From Planctomycetes bacterium UBA7888 (GTDB lineage: Bacteria > Planctomycetota > UBA1135), in the NCBI GenBank assembly GCA_002500505.1, contig DLRM01000049.1, positions 1 through 10,912 on the forward strand: a stretch of 10,912 nt of DNA. Direction: 5' to 3'. The notes beneath the pieces are model-generated. The model made no database searches. It was not told the DNA's origin and worked only from the letters and a program-made list of their open reading frames with translations. Numbering within the stretch: position 1 is the stretch's first letter; each line of letters opens with the position of its first letter. Positions 1-5,108 of this stretch are shown piece by piece. A program made the translations under genes and the position numbers.

Positions 1-212
1 ACCTCGTTTACTTAGATGGTTGGGCAAAAGACCGCGACCATAGTTGCGTGAATGTTGAGTTTACAGAACCATTTCCCTTCCATGGGATGAGTGGTTTTCC
101 CTACGGAGAGGATGAAGCCTTCCCCGATGATGAAGCGCACCAGCAGTGGAGGAGGGAGTGGTTGACTCGACCTGCCAAGCGCTGGATTCCTGACCTGAGT
201 TCCATGAGGTAA
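1..212 (+). CDS. C-terminal tail of a probable FG-GAP/UnbV-type surface protein (5' truncated)
   Basis: An open frame runs from base 3 to a TAA at 210-212, giving 69 residues with no internal stop; the start lies outside the window. The tail contains DGWAKDRD, then EPFPFHGMSGFPYGEDE, then a stretch rich in W and R (QQWRREWLTRPAKRW). From memory of the family, tails with a DGWxKDxD segment followed by PLPFHxMSxYPY and TRP close many large bacterial FG-GAP/CRTAC1-like proteins, so I infer that this is the end of one. No beta-propeller repeat or ASPIC domain is visible in the fragment, so the assignment rests on this tail alone. The stop is 2 bases before the radical SAM start, which suggests cotranscription. 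It would be the third protein of this kind in the window. The coding call is strong and the family call is moderate. Confidence 0.7.
   Translation, partial: LVYLDGWAKDRDHSCVNVEFTEPFPFHGMSGFPYGEDEAFPDDEAHQQWRREWLTRPAKRWIPDLSSMR
206..210 (+). promoter_or_regulatory. Shine-Dalgarno site of the radical SAM gene
   Basis: GAGGT lies 4 bases before the ATG at 215 and overlaps the last codons of the upstream gene. It supports 215 as the start and is one of only two clear Shine-Dalgarno sites in the window. Confidence 0.55.
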
Positions 213-214
213 AC

Positions 215-2428
215 ATGAGAACACTCCTCCTTTTTCCGCCGCAAGGGCACTTCACCCAGCCCTACTTGGCGCTTCCATCTCTACAAGCCTACCTGAAGCA
301 AGAAGGTTTCGCGGACACCCACTTGATGGACGCAAACATTGAGTCTTACGAATGGTTTTTGTCTCGCGACCGGCTTGCGAAATCAAGGAGGCGGCTTCAG
401 GAAGCGGGGCGATGGGGGGAATTGGAGGCAAAATCAGAATTGAATTACTCAGAGATGTTGGAGTACCGATCCTTTTCTCAATCCGAAGTAAGTGGAGATT
501 GGGTTGTTGAAAACATCGAAGACGCCAAAGATGTGCTGCGCAACCCAAATCGTTTTTATGACCGCGATTCATACATCCGGTCCGCTCGATGTGTCGAGCA
601 AGGTTTGAATATGATTTCTGCGGAACACTATCCAAGCCATTGGTCTGCTCATGGGTTTTCCATGCAGCATTCCATCCAAAGCACTGAGCAAATCCTCGAA
701 GGCGCATTGGACGAAAAGGGCAACCCATTCATTGAGTTTTTTCGCGAAGTAACTCTTCCGAAAATCAAAAAAATGAACCCGGACCTTATTGGGATTTCTC
801 TCACTTATGGAAGCCAAGCCATCCCAGCATTTGCTTTGGCGAAAATGCTCAAGGAATGGAAGCCGAGTTTGCACATTACCTGTGGTGGCGGACTTCTTGC
901 GTACATTGGCAAGAAAATGGCAAACCATGCGGAAATTTTTGACTGGGTGGACAGCTTTGTCCTTCTTGAGGGGGAGCAACCCTTGCTTGAGATTGCCAAA
1001 GCCATTCGAGATGGAAAAAGTTTGGATGGTATTTCGAATCTCATCCATAGGGATGAAAACGGGATGGTGACGATAGAAAAGGAGGCAAGTTCTGCTTCCA
1101 TTGAGACTCTTCCGACCCCGGACTTTAGAGGTCTCCCGATGGAGCTTTATTTCTCACCGGAATTCATCGTTCCTTTATCTATCACCCGTGGTTGTTACTG
1201 GGGAAAATGCACTTTTTGCACATTGCATGATGTCATTGGGCCTGGATACCGAGGTCGAAGCATTGGAAAAGTAATCTCGGACATTCGAATCCTCCAAGAG
1301 AAGTACGGGTCCAAGCGGTTTTATTTTCCAATCGAAGACTTGCCTCCCAATATGGTTCGGAAATTGCCTCGAGCCATTTTGAATGCAGGTTTGGAAATTG
1401 AATGGTGGTGCGATGCTAAGTTGGAGCCAGAGATCTTTACCCCGGAAGTTTGTGCCGAGCTTTCTGCTTCGGGATGCAAACGGCTCGCCTTTGGTTACGA
1501 ATCAGCCAGCGGAAGAGTTCTGGATTTAATGAACAAGGGCTCTCAGCCGAACTCTGCAATGGATGTCATCCGTCGAGTTTCGGACGCAGGGATTTCCGTG
1601 ACTCTTTATGTCATGGTTGGATTTCCAACCGAAACGGAAGAGGAGGCCCAAAGCACTTTGGAGACTCTTCTTGAAAATAGTGAATACTTTGAAGAGGCAA
1701 GCATGCGGGTGTTCTATTTGGATTACAAGTCCGAAGTGTTCAAACGCCGCGCAGACTTTGATATTGAGGATGTGTTCGACGAGCCAAGGATGGATCTCCA
1801 GGTTTATCACGATTTCAGCACTTCCTCTGGAATGTCCCGAATCCAAGCGAGGAAAAAGTATCTACAAATGCTGACTGCTTTGAAGAGCCATCTTCCAGTG
1901 TTTGCGAGTAGAAACCTCTTGTACCACGAGCTCAAGTCGCACTACTTTCTCTATCTGGCTCGTGCAGGGAGTGTGGAAAATCTATTGAATGGCCCCTTCG
2001 CAGAAAAGAAAGTGCTCCCCCTCGCTTTGAAGTCTCGCCTCACAGCATCCCCTGCCCTTCGGATGATTCGTGCCAACTTTGACCGGGATGAAGTGGACCA
2101 AGCGATTGAACATGCCACGGACGAAATCACTTTGCCTCGATATCAATTTGATTCGATTGCTGGCAAAGAGTTGATTGAGCTTCAAGAGAGCACAGAGTCA
2201 GTTCAGCGACTCGAGTCCATTCTCATTTTGAATGAAATGAGTGGCGAAATTGCCACGATTTCCCCGGATGGAGCAAGACTTCTCCGCTCTCTAGACGGGT
2301 CTCGAACATTAAGTCAGGTATTGGCTCTTTACGACACCCCAACGAGCGAGATCGTTCTCGACTTCCTCAAACATCTCCTTCAATCAGGGTTGATTGAACA
2401 ATCCTCCTCCATCGGAGTTGCAGCATGA
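215..2428 (+). CDS. B12-binding-type radical SAM protein with C-terminal PqqD/RRE-like domain (putative peptide-modifying enzyme)
   Basis: The protein has 737 residues. Residues 1-290 resemble a cobalamin-binding Rossmann region: the N-terminal LLLFPPQG strand, NPDLIGISLTYG near 188-199, and ITCGGGLLAYIG followed by LLEGE. I see no DxHxxG motif for a base-off histidine. The radical SAM core, about 315-530, carries its cluster motif as C327-YWGK-C332-TF-C335. This is CX4CX2C rather than the canonical CX3CX2C; I recall GCYWGKC-type variants in B12-binding radical SAM families. Residues about 664-729 (ILILNEMSGEIATISPDG, then LLRSLDGSRTLSQVLALY, then FLKHLLQSGLIE) match the PqqD/RiPP-recognition-element pattern of a beta-hairpin followed by helices and a FLxxLxxxGLI ending. 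In known systems this fold binds a precursor leader peptide. The stop overlaps the next small ORF by 4 bases. I infer cytoplasmic modification of that peptide; chemistry (methylation, crosslinking or other) cannot be told from sequence. The radical SAM call is very secure and the RRE call fairly secure. Confidence 0.92.
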   Translation: MRTLLLFPPQGHFTQPYLALPSLQAYLKQEGFADTHLMDANIESYEWFLSRDRLAKSRRRLQEAGRWGELEAKSELNYSEMLEYRSFSQSEVSGDWVVENIEDAKDVLRNPNRFYDRDSYIRSARCVEQGLNMISAEHYPSHWSAHGFSMQHSIQSTEQILEGALDEKGNPFIEFFREVTLPKIKKMNPDLIGISLTYGSQAIPAFALAKMLKEWKPSLHITCGGGLLAYIGKKMANHAEIFDWVDSFVLLEGEQPLLEIAKAIRDGKSLDGISNLIHRDENGMVTIEKEASSASIETLPTPDFRGLPMELYFSPEFIVPLSITRGCYWGKCTFCTLHDVIGPGYRGRSIGKVISDIRILQEKYGSKRFYFPIEDLPPNMVRKLPRAILNAGLEIEWWCDAKLEPEIFTPEVCAELSASGCKRLAFGYESASGRVLDLMNKGSQPNSAMDVIRRVSDAGISVTLYVMVGFPTETEEEAQSTLETLLENSEYFEEASMRVFYLDYKSEVFKRRADFDIEDVFDEPRMDLQVYHDFSTSSGMSRIQARKKYLQMLTALKSHLPVFASRNLLYHELKSHYFLYLARAGSVENLLNGPFAEKKVLPLALKSRLTASPALRMIRANFDRDEVDQAIEHATDEITLPRYQFDSIAGKELIELQESTESVQRLESILILNEMSGEIATISPDGARLLRSLDGSRTLSQVLALYDTPTSEIVLDFLKHLLQSGLIEQSSSIGVAA
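2414..2417 (+). promoter_or_regulatory. Shine-Dalgarno site of the small peptide gene
   Basis: GGAG lies 7 bases before the ATG at 2425, inside the last codons of the radical SAM gene. Its near-ideal spacing, in a cluster where most genes lack a clear site, is the main evidence that the 57-residue ORF is translated. Confidence 0.55.
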
Positions 2429-2598
2429 AAAAAGAAAAGAAAGAAAAAATTAAAGAAGAGCCCAGCACGAACGTTTCCCCTCAAAAGGACGGTTCGGCTG
2501 AACATCAAGAGAGTAAGGAAACGGATGCTCCTCAGTTCCGTTACAAGCGCCTAGATGGCCGTGATCCCATGAAATTTGAAGACGTTGCTGACAAGTAG
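2425..2598 (+). CDS. Small charged peptide, candidate RiPP precursor for the adjacent radical SAM/RRE protein
   Basis: This 57-residue ORF starts at ATG 2425 inside the ATGA overlap with the radical SAM stop and ends at TAG 2596-2598. It has a Shine-Dalgarno GGAG 7 bases upstream. The N-terminus is extremely Lys/Glu-rich (MKKEKKEKIKEEP), the middle is polar and probably disordered, and the last 20 residues are less repetitive (FRYKRLDGRDPMKFEDVADK). It has no Cys or Trp, one Tyr (Y40), two Phe (F38, F51), no signal peptide, no membrane segment and no GG cleavage site. I recognise no family. Coupling to a radical SAM protein with an RRE-like domain suggests a leader peptide plus C-terminal core, with Y40 and nearby residues as possible modification sites; this is inference. 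It could instead be an unmodified accessory or regulatory peptide, or a non-functional ORF. Its 3' end overlaps the TPR gene by 23 bases. Confidence 0.7.
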   Translation: MKKEKKEKIKEEPSTNVSPQKDGSAEHQESKETDAPQFRYKRLDGRDPMKFEDVADK

Positions 2599-3370
2599 TA
2601 ATTTCTTTTCGCGATGCGGGGTTGTTTTTGTTTTTGCAGGGTTTGTAGCTTGTGGTGGAGCTGAACCGGCGAACAAAATCAATTCCCTCATCGCGGATTC
2701 ATTGCCTAAATTTCAGGCGGCAAAGGCGCGCCCGCCGGCTTCTTCCCTGTCTTTGCAACAGGCGAAGCAGGCCATTGCTCGCGGAGATTTCGCAAGCGTT
2801 GGTAGATTCCTTCGCCAAGAACAGGAAAGGAATCCACAAAGCGTTGAGCTTGGGTTTCTGCTAAGCCAAATGATGTTCAAGAACGCCGCCTGGTCCGCGG
2901 CTCTTCCCGGATTTTTGAATGTACTTAAGGCTGGTCCCACATTCGAAGGAGCCGAGTTTGCTTTTTATTATTACGGTTGTTGCTCAATGCGACTTGGCAA
3001 GGCGGAAATCGCAAGGGAATCCTTATTGGCCCATTTGGAGTTGAATCCAAATCATCCCGAGACATTTTTGGCCCTTGGTCAGTTGAGCGTGAAAAATGGG
3101 CAAAGCTCCGAGGCCATTTCGTTTTTGGAGAAGGCCAAAAATCAAGCCTTGCCGAATAACACTCTATTCCAAGCTCAAGTGTTGTTGTGCCTAGGTGAAG
3201 CTTGGTTGCAGGGGGAGGATTTGAAAAAGGCAAAGGAGGCTCTGGAGCTAAGCTTGGCCAAGAATCCACAGCATTCTGAAACTCACTACACTCTCTTTCG
3301 AGTCTTGACTCGACTTGGAGATGTGAAAGGAGCAGAGAGAGAGCGGGTCGCCTTCGAGAAACTTCAATGA
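2576..3370 (+). CDS. TPR-repeat lipoprotein
   Basis: The protein has 264 residues from a TTG start. Its N-terminus is a lipoprotein signal: basic residues K2 and R13, a hydrophobic stretch (VVFVFAGF) and the lipobox FVAC with C26 as the lipid-attachment cysteine. Gly-Gly follows it, with no Asp at +2, so outer-membrane sorting is plausible under E. coli rules. Residues about 55-262 form consecutive TPR-like helix pairs, for example QAKQAIARGDFASVGRFL, AEIARESLLAHLELNPNHPE, SSEAISFLEKAK and KKAKEALELSLAKNPQHSE. TPRs mediate protein-protein contact, and the family role beyond that is unknown. The nearest in-frame upstream stop is TGA 2570-2572, so TTG 2576 is the earliest start; TTG 2585 and CTG 2588 are possible alternatives and no clear Shine-Dalgarno site separates them. 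It overlaps the small peptide gene upstream and shares an ATGA overlap with the FG-GAP gene downstream. TPR and CRTAC1-like modules often occur together or fused, so the two probably act together at the envelope. Confidence 0.9.
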   Translation: MKTLLTSSNFFSRCGVVFVFAGFVACGGAEPANKINSLIADSLPKFQAAKARPPASSLSLQQAKQAIARGDFASVGRFLRQEQERNPQSVELGFLLSQMMFKNAAWSAALPGFLNVLKAGPTFEGAEFAFYYYGCCSMRLGKAEIARESLLAHLELNPNHPETFLALGQLSVKNGQSSEAISFLEKAKNQALPNNTLFQAQVLLCLGEAWLQGEDLKKAKEALELSLAKNPQHSETHYTLFRVLTRLGDVKGAERERVAFEKLQ

Positions 3371-5004
3371 AGCTCTTCCTTCCCTTCCTTTTCCTTTTTG
3401 TGGCCTGTTCCCAAGGAGAGTCCGCACGGCCCATTCACTTCACGGACATCACTGCCGGAAGTGGTTTGCATATGAAGCTCACCAATGGGGAGGACCCACC
3501 CCAAATGCTTCTTGAGGTGAAGGGGAATGGTGTCGCTCTCATTGATTTTGACAGGGATGGAGATTCTGATGTTTTTGTCCCAAACGGTGCAACGCTCCGC
3601 CGCCCCGGTCGAGGTCCAGGAAGCCGCTTGTTTGAGAACGAAGGCGGAATGCGTTTTCGAGACATCACGCAACAAGCGGGAATTGATCTGAAAAACTGGG
3701 CATATGGTGTGGCGATGGGAGATGTCAATGCAGATGGCTTCGATGATTTGCTCGTAACTTGTTACGGACAGAATGCAATTCTTCTGAACAATGGAAGAGG
3801 GCAGTTCGACAACGCTACGGCTAGATCGGGAATTCGCGGACGCTCTTGGTCAACGGGCTGCTCCTTTGGCGATATTGACAATGACGGTGACTTGGATTTG
3901 TATGTTGCGAATTACGCTGTTTTGAAAGCAAGCGAAACACCGCCCCCAACTGCAAATTTCCTTGGCGCCACTGTGATGAAGGGGCCCATGGGGCTCCCAG
4001 CTGTTCCGGATGTTCTGTATGAGAATCAAGGAGATGGCACATTCCGTGATATCAGCGAAGAGTCCGGGATTCATAGAGTTGCTCCTTCTTATGGACTTGG
4101 TGCTGTCATTCTAGATTTTGACGGCGACCACATTCCGGACATTTTCGTTGGAAATGATTCCGAGGCGAGCTTCTTGTTTAAAGGCCTTGGGGATGGGACC
4201 TTTGAGGAAATCGGTCTTGCCAGTGGCGTGGCTTTGAGCGGTGGCGGAGCTGGTCAAGCCACCATGGGGATTGCAGTGGGGGATGTGGACTCCAATGGGC
4301 TCCCCGACTTGTTTACGACGAACTTTATGTTTGACACGAACACTCTTCATATGAACCTGGGCATGGGCCTTTTTGAGGACCAAACCACGAAATACGGCCT
4401 CGATTTAGATGGGCGGCCCTACCTCAGTTGGGCGACAAGCTTTTTTGACTTTGATCACGACTCAGATGAGGATCTCATTTTCTTCAATGGGCACATTTAC
4501 CCCGAAGAAACATGTTCTGCGCGCGATTGGGCCTATCGGCAACCTCCAGTTCTTTATGAACGGACGGAAGGCCGTTTTGAGCGCCAGAGTCCTCAGAACG
4601 CAGGGCTATGGTTGGCTGAAGAGCACAGCGACCGGAGTGCCGCTTTTGGAGACTTGGATGCGGATGGGGATATAGATTTGGTGGTCTGTGAGCGAAATGG
4701 TCCCGTTCGCCTTCTTCGCAACGACCGCGATGGAGGAAATTGGCTCAAGGTACAAATCAACGACACTCGCCCGGGGCATGACCGCCACGGGTATGGGAGC
4801 CGAATCAAGATTATCGCAAACGGGAAATCTCAATTCCGCTGGATTACAAGTGGAGTGAGTTTTTTAGCCGCAAGTGAACCTATGGCCCATTTTGGTCTTG
4901 GAAGTTACTCCGGCCCAGTCACTATCGTCGTCACCCTTCCAGATGGTCGCGAAATTCGGACTGTGTCCAGTTGTTGCGTTCTGAAACAAATTGCAATTTA
5001 TTAG
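3367..5004 (+). CDS. FG-GAP/VCBS beta-propeller lipoprotein with C-terminal ASPIC/UnbV domain (CRTAC1-like)
   Basis: The protein has 545 residues. MKLFLPFLFLFVAC is a short lipoprotein signal with the lipid-attachment residue at C14. Seven FG-GAP/VCBS-type calcium-loop repeats follow, near residues 59 (DFDRDGDSD), 119 (DVNADGFDD), 169 (DIDNDGDLD), 249 (LDFDGDHIPD), 306 (DVDSNGLPD), 360 (FDFDHDSDED) and 429 (DLDADGDID). That number fits a seven-bladed beta-propeller. Residues about 459-543 are the ASPIC/UnbV domain: NWLKVQI, then GHDRHGYGSRIKI, GVSFLAASEP, HFGLG and VTLPDGREI. The C-terminus carries an unusual adjacent cysteine pair (SSCCVL). These proteins are exported and probably bind calcium and partners or surface ligands; no enzyme activity is established for the family as far as I know. 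The gene starts at ATG within the ATGA overlap with the TPR lipoprotein, so the two are probably translationally coupled. The Shine-Dalgarno site is weak. The family call is secure and the function is unknown. Confidence 0.93.
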   Translation: MKLFLPFLFLFVACSQGESARPIHFTDITAGSGLHMKLTNGEDPPQMLLEVKGNGVALIDFDRDGDSDVFVPNGATLRRPGRGPGSRLFENEGGMRFRDITQQAGIDLKNWAYGVAMGDVNADGFDDLLVTCYGQNAILLNNGRGQFDNATARSGIRGRSWSTGCSFGDIDNDGDLDLYVANYAVLKASETPPPTANFLGATVMKGPMGLPAVPDVLYENQGDGTFRDISEESGIHRVAPSYGLGAVILDFDGDHIPDIFVGNDSEASFLFKGLGDGTFEEIGLASGVALSGGGAGQATMGIAVGDVDSNGLPDLFTTNFMFDTNTLHMNLGMGLFEDQTTKYGLDLDGRPYLSWATSFFDFDHDSDEDLIFFNGHIYPEETCSARDWAYRQPPVLYERTEGRFERQSPQNAGLWLAEEHSDRSAAFGDLDADGDIDLVVCERNGPVRLLRNDRDGGNWLKVQINDTRPGHDRHGYGSRIKIIANGKSQFRWITSGVSFLAASEPMAHFGLGSYSGPVTIVVTLPDGREIRTVSSCCVLKQIAIY

Positions 5005-5050
5005 AGATTTCTCCGTATTTCCCAGCGAAAAGCCAGAAAAGGGAGTGGAG

Positions 5051-5078
5051 GTGACACTTTTTTGCGCCATAATAGATT
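5051..5078 (+). promoter_or_regulatory. Possible sigma70-type promoter before the cytochrome gene
   Basis: GTGACA (5051-5056) and TAGATT (5073-5078), 16 bases apart, resemble -35 and -10 boxes with 5/6 and 4/6 matches to consensus. They lie in the only gap of more than 100 bases inside the cluster (5005-5108). A CATAAT at 5068-5073 is an alternative -10 but has no good -35 partner. I see no convincing terminator for the upstream genes in this gap, so read-through is also possible. The call rests on sequence resemblance only. Confidence 0.3.
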
Positions 5079-5082
5079 CTCT

Positions 5083-5100
5083 GCTCGGCCATCTCCGAGC
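5083..5100 (+). other. Perfect 6-bp hairpin just upstream of the cytochrome start codon
   Basis: GCTCGG (5083-5088) and CCGAGC (5095-5100) are perfect reverse complements around a 6-base loop. The stem ends 8 bases before the ATG at 5109. No T-run follows, so it does not look like an intrinsic terminator. It occupies the place where a Shine-Dalgarno site would be expected and could affect ribosome access or be an operator-like palindrome; this is inference. A stem this short can occur by chance. Confidence 0.35.
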
Positions 5101-5108
5101 CTCAAGCT

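Noticed and set aside
2425..3370. The small ORF and the TPR gene as one gene split by a frameshift
   Set aside because: The TPR protein has its own complete lipoprotein signal peptide directly after its start, and the small ORF has its own Shine-Dalgarno site and ends just inside it. Two separate genes fit better.
2925..3434. A 169-codon minus-strand frame across the TPR/FG-GAP junction
   Set aside because: It spans the end of one well-supported plus-strand gene and the start of another, and shows no family resemblance.
3541..4680. The repeated aspartate-rich segments as tandem DNA repeats
   Set aside because: They are protein-level FG-GAP/VCBS calcium loops. Their DNA is diverged and they are spaced as propeller blades.
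5083..5100. The hairpin as an intrinsic terminator
   Set aside because: No T-run follows it, and it lies only 8 bases before a start codon. The nearby T-run (5058-5063) precedes the stem.
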